Program-made: the position numbers and the translations under genes
Part shown: piece after piece, positions 49,018 to 57,939 of the stretch
Position numbering within the stretch: position 1 is the stretch's first letter
Layout: every line of letters starts with the position of its first letter
The notes under the pieces: model-generated
Told to the model about the DNA's origin: nothing
Databases searched by the model: none
Seen by the model: only the letters and a program-made list of their open reading frames with translations
From: Streptomyces sp. NBS 14/10
GTDB lineage: Bacteria > Actinomycetota > Actinomycetes > Streptomycetales > Streptomycetaceae
Reading direction: 5' to 3'
NCBI RefSeq assembly: GCF_002224125.1
Contig: NZ_NCSM01000016.1
Span: 64,666 to 128,665, forward strand
Length of the DNA: 64,000 nt

Positions 49018-49737
49018 ATGTCTGATGCTGCGCAGCCATCCGCTGCCGAGGTACGCGCCGCCGCTGAAGCGGTGAAAGCCGCACTGGATCGTCACCTCGA
49101 CGCTGTCGAACGCCGGTCCGGGGAAGACGACCCGGCTGTCTACGCCGCGTTCAACGAACTGGCCGCGGCAGCCGAGGTGTACGACGAGCTGCTCTATGAC
49201 GCCTACGACGAGGTGACGCCCTTTGAGATCCCCGGTGACGACACCCTGCCCCCCTATGCCGGGCCTGAGGAACCGAGCGCGCTGAGCGTGCTGATCCGCA
49301 GGGACTACGCCGTCGCCGAACCGCAGCGCCTGCTCTCGCAGGCCAGGCGCGTCGCCGAGCTGGATGGGGGCACCGACTCCGACAACGGCGGGGCGGGCGG
49401 TGCGGCTGCCGTCGGCGACAGCGTCCAGACCGCCATCGGGGTGCTCTTCGGCGAATACGAACCGGACGAGATCGCCTCCCGGCACAAGGAGTTCGGGCTG
49501 GAGGAGGGCGACTCGACCTTGTGGGTGGCGGCCGGGGACGAGCTCGCCGAGCCGGGGGAGTGGCTGGCCACCCCCTTCGACCAGCCGGATCCGCACCAGG
49601 TCGTCTGTCGCTTCGATGTCAGCACGGTCTTCGACGAGGAGCTGGACGACGACGACGAGGACGACGAGGTTGACGTTGCCGACGAGGTAGAAGAGGCGGA
49701 CGAGGAAGACCTGGAGGTACTGGGCCCCGGGAACTGA
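49018..49737 (+). CDS. Acidic hypothetical protein
   Basis: 239 residues, no recognised domain. The N-terminal half is helical (AAEAVKAALDRHLDAVE), the middle has a Gly/Ala spacer, and the last 40 residues are almost all Asp and Glu (about 200-233). ATG 49018 is 7 nt after TAGCGT (49005-49010) with no ribosome-binding site, so it is probably leaderless. It sits in conserved chromosome and is most likely an actinobacterial cytosolic protein of unknown role. Confidence 0.78.
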   Translation: MSDAAQPSAAEVRAAAEAVKAALDRHLDAVERRSGEDDPAVYAAFNELAAAAEVYDELLYDAYDEVTPFEIPGDDTLPPYAGPEEPSALSVLIRRDYAVAEPQRLLSQARRVAELDGGTDSDNGGAGGAAAVGDSVQTAIGVLFGEYEPDEIASRHKEFGLEEGDSTLWVAAGDELAEPGEWLATPFDQPDPHQVVCRFDVSTVFDEELDDDDEDDEVDVADEVEEADEEDLEVLGPGN

Positions 49738-49778
49738 GCCCCACCGGGGCCTCGTCGGGGCCTCCCACCGACCGTCCC

Positions 49779-49950
49779 TGAGCGCCGGACGGGCCACCGG
49801 GCCCGCCCGGCGCTCAGCGTTTGCCGGGCAGGCCGGCCCCTGCCGGCCGGCGATCCTGCCAGGCGGCAGGGGCCGTGCCTGGGCGGACCGCCCGGTGGGA
49901 GCGGAATCCCCCCCGTGGCCGGGGCGCCGGGCGCCGCAGCGCCCGGCGCC
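49779..49950. terminator. Three hairpins in the convergent gap before the RecD-like gene
   Basis: TGAGCGCCGGACGGGC (49779-49794) pairs with 49801-49816 with one mismatch. CGGCCCCTGCCG (49834-49845) pairs perfectly with 49864-49875. GGCGCCGGGCGC (49923-49934) pairs perfectly with 49939-49950 around a 4-nt loop. Together they should stop transcription from both sides. Confidence 0.75.
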
Positions 49951-50016
49951 CACTGGCGTGGGGCGCCCACTGGCGTGGGGCGCCCACTGGCGTGGGGCGC
50001 CCACTGGCGTGGGGCG
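49949..50016. repeat. 17-bp tandem repeat, four perfect copies
   Basis: The unit CCCACTGGCGTGGGGCG repeats exactly at 49949, 49966, 49983 and 50000, ending 3 bp from the stop codon of the RecD-like gene. Each unit contains CCCA...TGGG, so it is also a short palindrome. Exact identity implies recent expansion. Confidence 0.9.
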
Positions 50017-50019
50017 CCG

Positions 50020-52659
50020 CTACCCGGCGGACGGGAGCTGCGTCTGCAGCAGGGACCGCAGCCGGGTGGTTCGGTCCTTCGCTGGGATCTCCGCCACCGA
50101 CCGCGCCAGCGCCGCGTCCGCGCCGTGCACCACGGACAGATGGCGCTCGCCACGGCCGAAGGCGGTGTACACCCAGGCTCGGGTCAGCCCCGCGGCCGCG
50201 TCGCCGGGCAGTACCACGACCGCCGCCGGCCAGCGCGCGCCGACTGCCTGGTGGGCCGTGAGCGCCCAGCCGTGGCGGACCGTGTCGGCGACCTGCTCAC
50301 GCGGCACCACGACGGCCGCGCCCGCGCAGTCCAGGTGCAGTCCCTCGGCGTCCCCCGAGACCACCGTGCCCGGCAGCGCACGGCCCGGCGCCGGGACGTA
50401 GGCGACTCGGTCGCCCGGGTCGAAGCCGCCGAACCGGCCGGGCCCGGGGTTCAGCCGCTCCTTCAGGGCGGCGTTGAGGGCGCGCGTCCCCGCGGCGCCG
50501 CCGTGGCCCGGCGTGATCACCTGCGTATGCTCAGGCGGCACACCGAGCGCGCGTGGCACCGAGTCCGCGACCAGCTGGACCGTGCGGTGCACGGCCTCGC
50601 CCGGGTCCCGCACCGGGACGATCACGACCTCCTTGCCGGGGGCCTCGACCTGGTTCAGCTCCCCGATCCCGATGCCCGAGACCAGCTCGCCGATCGGCCC
50701 GGGGTCCGGCGTCCGGGAGACGATCTGGGGGCAGCGGCGGGCGGCCAGCAGATCCGCGAAGACCTTGCCGGGACCCGCCGACCACAGCACCCCGGGGTCG
50801 CCGCTGAGCACCAGCCGCACACCGTCCGGCAGCGACTCCACGAGCATCGCCGCGGTTTCCACGTCCAGCTGCGGGGCGTCCAGCACGGCGATCACATCGA
50901 GCGCGAGCGCGCCGTCCTCGTCGCGGCCCGGGCCCTCGTGGCCCGAGAGCAGCCCGGCGAGGGTGACCGCCGCGTCGGACCCGGCGCCGCTGACGCCGTC
51001 GGAGTGGCCGACCGGGCCGTCGGCGCCTTCCCCGGCCGAGGTGGCCGCGGCGGCGTCGATCAGCTCGGCCAGCCGCCGCCTGCCGTCCTCGGTGTGCGCC
51101 GCCGCGTACGCCCGCAGCCCCAGGGACCTGGCCGCGGCGACGAGCGCGGCCGGTTCGGCGCGGGCGGCTTCGCCGCCGCTGTGTGCGACCAGGCCGTGGC
51201 CCGCGGCCGTACGGATGAGCTCCGCCGCGGACGGGCTCGGCGCGGCGGCTGCCGCGGCCTCCCAGTCGGCCGCACTCGGACCGGCGGCGTCCGCCTCGCC
51301 GTGGCCGGAGACGTCCGCGGAGCCGTCGTCGGAATCGGCGCCCGCACCGCCGCTGTCGCCACCGTCGCTGTCACCGTCGTCACCGGCCTCGCCGCCGGGC
51401 GCACCGGCCGCCGGGCCCCCCGAGCGGTCGGCGAAGGTACCGGCGAGCCGGGCGAGGCCGTCGGCCAGGCTCTCCTCCGCCAGGGCGAAGCGGTCCAGCC
51501 CCAGCAGGACCCGCACCGGCTGCTCGTCCTCGGCGTCGTCCGCGTCTCCGGCCGCCGGGCGGGCGGCGGCCCCGGGGGTGTCGGCGGCGTCCTGGAACAC
51601 CAGCACCAGGCCGTCCGCGATCGCGGACCGCAGCGCCGCGTCCGGATCGGGGACGGACAGCTTGGCGAGCCCGGCGCGCAGCGCGGACGACTCCAGCGCG
51701 GTGTGTCCTTCGAGCGCGGCGCGCTCGAGCAGCCAGACCGTGAGCGCCTGCGCCCGGCGCTCGTCGTCCGGCCCGCAGTCCGGCCCGAGCAGGGCACGGG
51801 CGAAGCCGTCCGCCTGGTCATGGCGCACGCCGGATACGGCCAGCAGCTGCCAGGGGTCCTCACGCAGCACCTCGGCGGCCGTTTCGCCCAGCGCGACCAC
51901 GACCGCACCGGCCAGGCTCTCGGGGGCCCCGCCCTCGGCGAGCACCCGGCGGACCTCGGCGGCTCCTGGGCCGTCCGCCGCAGCCCCGGCCCCGGCCCCG
52001 GGCCCGGCTCCGGTCCGGACGGGCTGCCCGGCGCCCGGTGCGGCGGGGACCCCGCGCGCCGGGGCGGGCCCGCCGGGCCCGGCCGCCCCGGGCTGTCCGC
52101 GCCCGGGCCCGTCCGTCCGCTCTTGAGCGCCACTCGGGCGAGCCTCGCCGCCGCCCGCGCCCCGCGCCGCGGCACGGCCCTGGCGGGCCGCGGGCGTCTC
52201 GGTGAAGAACGAGGCCGCCGATCGCTCACCGCTCTCCACGGCCCGCACCGCCGCGGCCAGCGCCTCCGCGGCGGCGGACCGCTTACCGCCACCGCCCCCG
52301 GCCCGGTCGCCACCGGCTCCCTCGCCGCCCGCCGACGTCCGGCCGCTCGACGCCCCGGCGCCCCCGGAAGAGGCCGCGTCCGCGCTGCCGCCCGGCGCCG
52401 CCGATTCGCTCCCCGAGTCGGAAGAGGCCGGGCCACCGGCCGCCGCGTCATCGCCCGCTGCCGACGGACCACTGGCAGCGAGACCCGCGGAGCTCATGGG
52501 CTCCCCGGCGCCGTCGCCGGTGTCCGTGTCGGCGCCCCCCTCAGCGCGCGGCGGGATGGCGGCGTCCGCGTCCGTATCCGTCCGCGCCGCGGGGGTGCTG
52601 GTGGTGGGCTCCTCCTGGGGTGCGGAGGCGGCCTCGCCGGCGAGGCGGTCGGTACTCAC
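50020..52659 (-). CDS. RecD-like HhH protein with degenerate ATPase motifs
   Basis: 879 residues. The first 230 are low-complexity Ala/Gly/Ser/Pro. A helix-hairpin-helix-like region (about 233-295, EDPWQLLAVSGV) and a RecD2-type middle (ALTVWLLERAAL) follow. Where the Walker A of RecD helicases should be, near 491, the sequence is HSGGEAARAEP, without GKT. Motif II is LDAPQLD rather than DEAS, motif III is SGDPGVLWSAGPG, and the C-terminus keeps motif V/VI-like parts (TAHQAVG near 800, YTAFGRGER near 830). ATP hydrolysis is therefore doubtful. The GTG start overlaps the aldo/keto reductase stop by 3 nt. Confidence 0.8.
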   Translation of the reverse strand: MSTDRLAGEAASAPQEEPTTSTPAARTDTDADAAIPPRAEGGADTDTGDGAGEPMSSAGLAASGPSAAGDDAAAGGPASSDSGSESAAPGGSADAASSGGAGASSGRTSAGGEGAGGDRAGGGGGKRSAAAEALAAAVRAVESGERSAASFFTETPAARQGRAAARGAGGGEARPSGAQERTDGPGRGQPGAAGPGGPAPARGVPAAPGAGQPVRTGAGPGAGAGAAADGPGAAEVRRVLAEGGAPESLAGAVVVALGETAAEVLREDPWQLLAVSGVRHDQADGFARALLGPDCGPDDERRAQALTVWLLERAALEGHTALESSALRAGLAKLSVPDPDAALRSAIADGLVLVFQDAADTPGAAARPAAGDADDAEDEQPVRVLLGLDRFALAEESLADGLARLAGTFADRSGGPAAGAPGGEAGDDGDSDGGDSGGAGADSDDGSADVSGHGEADAAGPSAADWEAAAAAAPSPSAAELIRTAAGHGLVAHSGGEAARAEPAALVAAARSLGLRAYAAAHTEDGRRRLAELIDAAAATSAGEGADGPVGHSDGVSGAGSDAAVTLAGLLSGHEGPGRDEDGALALDVIAVLDAPQLDVETAAMLVESLPDGVRLVLSGDPGVLWSAGPGKVFADLLAARRCPQIVSRTPDPGPIGELVSGIGIGELNQVEAPGKEVVIVPVRDPGEAVHRTVQLVADSVPRALGVPPEHTQVITPGHGGAAGTRALNAALKERLNPGPGRFGGFDPGDRVAYVPAPGRALPGTVVSGDAEGLHLDCAGAAVVVPREQVADTVRHGWALTAHQAVGARWPAAVVVLPGDAAAGLTRAWVYTAFGRGERHLSVVHGADAALARSVAEIPAKDRTTRLRSLLQTQLPSAG

Positions 52660-53636
52660 AGCGTGCTCCAGTCCTGATCGGGATAGCGGTGCACGGGCGC
52701 CGACACATCGTCGAGCGCCTGGCAGATTTCCTCCGGAAGACTAAGCGCCTCCACCGACAAGGCCGCCCTGAGCTGCTGCGCGTTCCGCGCGCCGACGATC
52801 GGCGCGGTGACGCCCGGGCGGTCGCGGACCCAGGCCAGCGCCACCTGCAGCGGGGTGGTCGCCAGGCCGTCGGCCGCGGTGGAGACCGCCTCGACGATCC
52901 GGCTCGCCTCCTCGTCGAGGTACGGGGCGACGAAGGCAGCCATCTGCGAGGCGCCGCGCGAGTCGGCCGGGGTCGTGTGGCGGTACTTGCCGGTCAGCAC
53001 CCCGCGGCCCAGCGGGGAGGAGGGCAGTATGCCCAGGCCCAGGTCCAGGGCGGCGGGCAGCACCTCCCGCTCGATTCCGCGCTGCAGCAGCGAATATTCC
53101 ATCTGCGTGCTGGCCAGCCGGGTGTGCGTGCCGGACGAGGCGAGCTGCCAGGTGGCCGCCTTGGCGAGCTGCCAGCCGGAGAAGTTGGACACCCCCACAT
53201 ACCGCGCCCGCCCGCTGCTGACCGCGATGTCCAGCGCCTGAAGCGTCTCCTCGATCGGGGTGACCGGATCGAAGGCGTGCACCTGCCACACATCGACGTA
53301 GTCGGTGCCGAGCCGCGCGAGCGAGCCGTCGAGCGCGGCCAGCAGATGGCCCCGCGAGCAGTCGAAGCGGCGGTCGGGGTCGGGGACGCTGCCCGCCTTG
53401 GTGGCGATCTGCAGATCGCGGCGCGGCACAAGGCCCTCCATCAGCCGGCCCAGAAGGTACTCGGCGCCGCCGTCCGCGTACACATCGGCGGTGTCCACGA
53501 GTGTCCCGCCCGCTTCCCAGAACGCCTTGAGCTGATCCGCGGCGTCGTGTTCTTCGGTGTCCCGCCCCCAGGTGAGCGTGCCGAGCCCGAGCCGGGATAC
53601 GCGCAGGCCCGTGCGGCCGAGGTGCCTTAGCTCCAT
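52656..53636 (-). CDS. Aldo/keto reductase
   Basis: 326 residues. The catalytic tetrad is visible as Asp48 (DTADVY), Tyr53, Lys80 (ATKAG) and His120 (WQVHAFD). The C-terminal PIVGARNAQQLRAAL segment binds NADPH. Substrate unknown; the family reduces aldehydes and ketones. ATG 53636 follows TAATCT by 8 nt and lacks a ribosome-binding site, so a leaderless message is likely. The RecD-like gene starts within its stop codon, forming an operon. Confidence 0.9.
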   Translation of the reverse strand: MELRHLGRTGLRVSRLGLGTLTWGRDTEEHDAADQLKAFWEAGGTLVDTADVYADGGAEYLLGRLMEGLVPRRDLQIATKAGSVPDPDRRFDCSRGHLLAALDGSLARLGTDYVDVWQVHAFDPVTPIEETLQALDIAVSSGRARYVGVSNFSGWQLAKAATWQLASSGTHTRLASTQMEYSLLQRGIEREVLPAALDLGLGILPSSPLGRGVLTGKYRHTTPADSRGASQMAAFVAPYLDEEASRIVEAVSTAADGLATTPLQVALAWVRDRPGVTAPIVGARNAQQLRAALSVEALSLPEEICQALDDVSAPVHRYPDQDWSTL

Positions 53637-53763
53637 GAACGTTGAGATTACTGGCCGGAGATCGAACCGTGTCGGCCTGTGGATAACCCGGTCCTGACGC
53701 ACCCGGACGCGGCGCGCTAGAGTCCGGGCAACAAGGACGTTACTGATCGGTAAGGGGTGCGGC

Positions 53764-54813
53764 ATGAGGCTCGGAATCAACCTCGGCTACTGGGGTGCCG
53801 GGATGGACGCGGACAACCTCGCGGTCGCCCGGGAGGCCGACCGCCTCGGCTACGCGGTCTGCTGGGCCGCCGAGGCGTACGGCTCCGACGCCGCCACCGT
53901 GCTCAGCTGGGTGGCCGCACAGACCGAGCGCATCGACGTCGGGTCCGCCATCTTCCAGATCCCGGCCCGTACGCCCGCGATGACGGCGATGACGGCCGCG
54001 ACCCTCGACTCGCTCTCCGGAGGCCGCTTCCGGCTCGGGCTCGGCGTCTCCGGGCCGCAGGTCTCCGAGGGCTGGTACGGCGTGCGGTTCGACAAGCCGC
54101 TGGCCCGCACCCGCGAGTATGTGGAGATCATCCGCAAGGCCATGTCGCGCGAGCGCCTGACGCACGAGGGCGAGAACTGGACCCTGCCGCTGCCCGGCGG
54201 CCCGGGCAAGCCCCTCAAGCTCACCGTGCACCCGGTGCGCGAGCACATCCCGCTGTACATCGCGGCCATCGGCCCCAAGAACCTCGAGCAGACCGGTGAG
54301 ATCGCCGACGGCGCGCTGCTCGTCTTCTTCTCGCCCGAGCACGCCGAGGCGACGACCCTGGGCGCGCTCCGCGCCGGCCGGGAGAAGGCGGGCAAGAGCA
54401 TGGACGACTTCGACCTGGTGCCCACCGTCCCGATGGCGGTCGGCGAGGACATCGACGCCCTCGCCGATACCTTCCGCCCCTACACCGCGCTGTACGTGGG
54501 CGGCATGGGCAGCGCGAAGCAGAACTTCTACAACAAGCTGGCGCAGCGGATGGGGTACGAGAAGGAGGCCGCCGAGATCCAGGAGAAGTACCTGGCCGGC
54601 GACAAGGAGGGCGCGGCCGCGGCCATTCCGCGCGAGCTGATCGACTCCACCGCGCTGCTCGGCCCCGTCGAGCGCATCGCCGACCGTATGCAGGCGTACG
54701 CCGAGGCCGGGGTCACCACGCTGTCGCTGTCCCCCGCGGGTTTCACCCTCGAAGAGCGGATCGCGGGGCTCCGTACGGGCGTCGAGGCGCTGGAGCGAGC
54801 GGGGCTGGCCTAG
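53764..54813 (+). CDS. LLM-class F420-dependent oxidoreductase
   Basis: 349 residues with the luciferase-like barrel: MRLGINLGYWGAG at the start, FQIPARTPAMTAMTA near 70 and GLGVSGPQVSEGW near 95 are typical of F420-dependent LLM enzymes. The substrate is not predictable. ATG 53764 follows AAGGGG. It is divergent from the aldo/keto reductase across 127 bp; both are redox enzymes, but nothing shows a shared pathway. Confidence 0.88.
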   Translation: MRLGINLGYWGAGMDADNLAVAREADRLGYAVCWAAEAYGSDAATVLSWVAAQTERIDVGSAIFQIPARTPAMTAMTAATLDSLSGGRFRLGLGVSGPQVSEGWYGVRFDKPLARTREYVEIIRKAMSRERLTHEGENWTLPLPGGPGKPLKLTVHPVREHIPLYIAAIGPKNLEQTGEIADGALLVFFSPEHAEATTLGALRAGREKAGKSMDDFDLVPTVPMAVGEDIDALADTFRPYTALYVGGMGSAKQNFYNKLAQRMGYEKEAAEIQEKYLAGDKEGAAAAIPRELIDSTALLGPVERIADRMQAYAEAGVTTLSLSPAGFTLEERIAGLRTGVEALERAGLA

Positions 54814-54872
54814 GAAGAAGCCCCCGGGCCTAGGAAGAAACCCCGGGGACGTAGGAAGAAGCACCTCGGGCG
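54811..54872. repeat. 20-21-bp tandem repeat, three copies, starting at the LLM gene stop codon
   Basis: Units at 54811, 54831 and 54852, each starting TAGGAAGAA followed by a C/G-rich tail. The first TAG is the stop codon. Confidence 0.8.
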
Positions 54873-54885
54873 TCCGGGAAGGCCT

Positions 54886-54980
54886 ACGGCCGTGGTGGGG
54901 GCTCGGGGTGTCTTCCCCGCCACGGCCGTCACCCAGCACAACGCCCCGGCGTCCGCGCGGTTACGCGACCGCGCGGACGC
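54886..54980. terminator. Two hairpins after the LLM oxidoreductase gene
   Basis: ACGGCCGTGG (54886-54895) pairs with CCACGGCCGT (54920-54929). GCGTCCGCGCGGT (54949-54961) pairs perfectly with 54968-54980 around a 6-nt loop. They separate the LLM gene from the ferritin-like gene on the same strand. Confidence 0.72.
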
Positions 54981-55096
54981 CCGCGCGGTCGCTCGTCCGG
55001 CGGAGCCGGACGCCCCACCTGTTGCCGCCGCCGACGCACGGCATTTGACTTTTGCTGCGCGGAGGTCGTGCGACGCCGGGCACGGAGGTGGCGGAG

Positions 55097-55885
55097 ATGC
55101 TGTCGGCGAAAAGGCTGTTCCAGGAGATCATCGACAACGATGAATCCTTCCGGCTCTTCTGCTCCATCGCCGCCAGCGGCGAGGCCCAGGGCGGCTGGGA
55201 GAACGGAAGGATCGCCGCCCTCGTACCGGAGAGCCGGCGCGCCCTCGCCCCGAAGATCACCCGGCATGGCGCGGACGAGGACAAGCACGGCAGGATCTTC
55301 AACGCCCTGCTGCGCCGGCGCGGCCTCGAACCGGTCGAGGTCCCGCGCGAGACCGACTACACCATGCTGCTCGAAGCGCGTGGCATCGGCCTCACCCACG
55401 ACAAGCTGCGCCGCGACGAGCCGCTGACCGAGCACGACATCATCACCTACCTCGTCCACAGCCGGGTCACCGAGCAGCGGGCCTCCGCCCAGATGGCGAT
55501 GTTGTGCCGGTACTTCGGGGACGATCCGCTCGTCGGCCGCGCGGTCAGGATGATCTCGAACGACGAGGACAACCACCTCGCCTACTGCCACGAGGAACTG
55601 CTGCGCCTCGCCGCCGCCGGGCACGGTCCGACCATCCAGCGGGCGCTCAAGGAATGCGCACTCGTCGAAGCGCGGGTCCACCGCGACGTCAGCCTCGCCG
55701 TCATGGCCCATATGGGCCGCATCCTGGGCTGGTCGAGGGCCAGGGCCGCGCTGCTGGCGGCCGGCATCCACGCGCTGTATCTGTTCGAGTGGCTGGGCGG
55801 CTGGCGGCGCATGGTGACGCTGCGGATGCCGGAGCGGCGGGACGCGCTCGGCGGGCGCGCGACGCCCGCTCCCGAGTTCGCCTGA
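55097..55885 (+). CDS. Ferritin-like diiron-type protein
   Basis: 262 residues, mainly helical. Candidate carboxylate and His ligands lie in ADEDKHG (about 57), SRVTEQRA (about 122) and NDEDNHLAYCHEE (about 154), the spacing of a four-helix ferritin-like diiron protein. The C-terminal third is hydrophobic and Trp-rich (LYLFEWLGGW). Its oxidation substrate or iron role is unknown. ATG 55097 follows GGAGGTGGCGGAG. Confidence 0.8.
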   Translation: MLSAKRLFQEIIDNDESFRLFCSIAASGEAQGGWENGRIAALVPESRRALAPKITRHGADEDKHGRIFNALLRRRGLEPVEVPRETDYTMLLEARGIGLTHDKLRRDEPLTEHDIITYLVHSRVTEQRASAQMAMLCRYFGDDPLVGRAVRMISNDEDNHLAYCHEELLRLAAAGHGPTIQRALKECALVEARVHRDVSLAVMAHMGRILGWSRARAALLAAGIHALYLFEWLGGWRRMVTLRMPERRDALGGRATPAPEFA

Positions 55886-55983
55886 CCCAGGTTCGGCTGA
55901 CCCCAGTTCGCCTGAGGGCCGCGGTGCTTCGCCCGAGGTCCGCGGTGCTTCGCCCGAGGTCCGCGGCGCTACGCCCGAGGTCC
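55875..55983. repeat. Two tandem repeat blocks after the ferritin-like gene
   Basis: Three imperfect units of 14-16 bp (AGTTCGCCTGACCC type, 55875-55918) begin over the stop codon. Three 21-bp units (GCGGTGCTTCGCCCGAGGTCC type, 55921-55983; the first two identical) follow and end 12 bp before the convergent CorA stop. Confidence 0.85.
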
Positions 55984-55994
55984 GCGCCGCCCGG

Positions 55995-57011
55995 TCACAG
56001 CCAGCCGCGTCGCCTGAAGAAGCGGTGCAGTCCGAAGACCACCCCGGCCATGAGCAGCAGCACCGCCGGATAGCCCCATGTCCACGACAGCTCGGGCATA
56101 TGGTCGAAGTTCATGCCGTAGACCCCGGCGATCAGCGTCGGCACCGCGGCCATCGCCGCCCACGCCGAGATCTTCCGCATGTCGTCGTTCTGCCGCACGC
56201 CCATCTGCGCCAGATGCGCGGCCAGTATGTCCGACAGCAGCCGGTCCAGCCCCTCGACATGTTCGTTCACCCGGGTCAGATGGTCGCTGACATCGCGGAA
56301 GAACGGCCGCGACCCCTCGTGGACGAACGACACCCCCGCCCCCGCGAGCCGCGCCATCGGCTCCGCCAGCGGCCCCGTGGCCCGCCGGAATTCGAGCGCC
56401 TGGCGTTTGAAGGCGTAGATCCGGCCGGCCGTGTTCATCGCCGACCCGACCGGGCTGAACACCTCCGTCTCCAGCTCGTCCAGGTCGAGGCGGAGCGCGT
56501 CCGCGACATCCAGGTAGTGGTCCACGACCGCGTCGGACACCGCGTACATCACGGCCGTCGGCCCGTGCTGCAGCACCTCGGGCATCTTCTCCAGCCGCTC
56601 GCGCACCGCGCTCAGCGGATTGGCCTGCCCGTGCCGTACGGTCACGACGAAGGAGTCGCCGACGAACACCATCAGCTCGCCGGTGGTGACGGTGTCGGCC
56701 GTGTCGTCGTACTCGACCGGCTTCAGCACCAGGAACAGCGAGTCGTCGTAGACCTCCAGCTTGGGCCGCTGGTGCGCGCTGAGCGCGTCCTCGACGGCCA
56801 GCGGGTGCAGCCCGAATTCGCTGGTGACCAGCTCGAACTCCTTCTCGGTCGGCTCGTGCAGGCCGATCCAGAGGAAGGAGTCACCCTCCGATCGCGCCTG
56901 GTCGAGGGCGTCGGAGAAGTCGGCAGGCCCCTCGGTACGCCGCCCGTCTTGGTAGATGCCACAGTCCACGATCACGCGGGGCATTCTGCCGCGCTTGCGG
57001 CGAAAGCGCAC
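55995..57011 (-). CDS. corA: CorA-family magnesium/cobalt transporter
   Basis: 338 residues. The large cytoplasmic domain is followed by two C-terminal membrane helices with YGMNF just after the first, the selectivity motif of CorA channels, and a basic tail (FRRRGWL). It is expected to form a pentameric Mg2+ channel. GTG 57011 is chosen because AGGAG lies about 9 nt upstream; an internal ATG at 56984 lacks a site. Confidence 0.93.
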   Translation of the reverse strand: MRFRRKRGRMPRVIVDCGIYQDGRRTEGPADFSDALDQARSEGDSFLWIGLHEPTEKEFELVTSEFGLHPLAVEDALSAHQRPKLEVYDDSLFLVLKPVEYDDTADTVTTGELMVFVGDSFVVTVRHGQANPLSAVRERLEKMPEVLQHGPTAVMYAVSDAVVDHYLDVADALRLDLDELETEVFSPVGSAMNTAGRIYAFKRQALEFRRATGPLAEPMARLAGAGVSFVHEGSRPFFRDVSDHLTRVNEHVEGLDRLLSDILAAHLAQMGVRQNDDMRKISAWAAMAAVPTLIAGVYGMNFDHMPELSWTWGYPAVLLLMAGVVFGLHRFFRRRGWL

Positions 57012-57067
57012 GGGCGGTCTCCTGGGCGGGCCAGGGAGCGCGGTGCGAGGGCCGTAGGGTGGCAGCC

Positions 57068-57799
57068 ATGCCCACGCTCATCCTCGTACGGCACGGCCGG
57101 TCCACCGCCAATACCGCAGGAGTCCTCGCGGGCTGGACGCCCGGCGTCGCACTCGACGAGCGCGGCACCGCCCAGGCCGCGGCTCTGCCCGGACGGCTCG
57201 CCGCGCTGCCGCTCGCCGCCGCCGTCACCAGCCCGCTGCAGCGCTGCCAGGAGACCCTGGCCCCGCTGCTCGCCGCCCGGCCGGAGCTGCCCCTGCACAC
57301 CGACGAGCGGATCGGGGAGTGCCACTACGGCGACTGGTCCGGGCGCAAGCTCGCCGAGCTCGCCGACGAACCCCTGATGAGAGTCGTCCAGCAGCACCCG
57401 TCCGCCGCCGCGTTCCCGGGCGGCGAGTCCATGCGGTCGATGCAGGCGCGCGCGGTCGACGCGGTGCGCGACTGGAACGCCCGGATCGAGGCGGAGCACG
57501 GCGCCGACGCGGTGTATCTGATGTGCTCGCACGGCGACATCATCAAGGCGCTCATCGCCGACGCCCTCGGCATGCATCTGGACCTCTTCCAGCGCATCTC
57601 GGTCGAGCCCTGTTCGGTCACCGCCGTCCGTTACACCCAGCTGCGCCCCTTTGTCGTGCGGCTGGGCGACACCGGCGACTTCGGCTCCCTCGTGCCCCTC
57701 GCGCCCCGTGAGGAGGGCGCGGACGAGGGCCCGGGCGAGGGCGCGGACGCGGGCCGGACCGGGGACGCGGAGGTGGGCGGCGGCGCGGGGGCACCGTGA
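57068..57799 (+). CDS. Histidine phosphatase (MSMEG_4193-type phosphomutase-like)
   Basis: 243 residues. The catalytic LVRHGRST starts at residue 5, ECHYGDW lies near 85, and the second His is in MCSHGDI near 155, all intact. The C-terminal 25 residues are a Gly/Glu-rich tail. Substrate unknown. It leads the conserved actinobacterial block that ends with mshC. ATG 57068 follows TAGGGT by 7 nt, so it is probably leaderless. Confidence 0.9.
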   Translation: MPTLILVRHGRSTANTAGVLAGWTPGVALDERGTAQAAALPGRLAALPLAAAVTSPLQRCQETLAPLLAARPELPLHTDERIGECHYGDWSGRKLAELADEPLMRVVQQHPSAAAFPGGESMRSMQARAVDAVRDWNARIEAEHGADAVYLMCSHGDIIKALIADALGMHLDLFQRISVEPCSVTAVRYTQLRPFVVRLGDTGDFGSLVPLAPREEGADEGPGEGADAGRTGDAEVGGGAGAP

Positions 57800-57939
57800 T
57801 CGCCGAGCGCAGTAGGGTGGTGCCGCGGAGCCGCCGGGCCGCGCACAGCCGTGGCCGGGCACGCGCGCGTCCCAGCAGTCGACAGCCAAAACCCTGAAAA
57901 CCACGTCGCAGACCACGCCGAACCAAATGGAGCAGGACG

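Noticed and set aside
49949..50016. CRISPR array
   Set aside because: The four 17-bp units are directly abutting with no spacers and are too short for CRISPR repeats.
49915..52677. 920-codon plus-strand frame opposite the RecD-like gene
   Set aside because: Runs through the 17-bp tandem repeat and has shadow-type composition; RecD-like motifs are on the minus strand.
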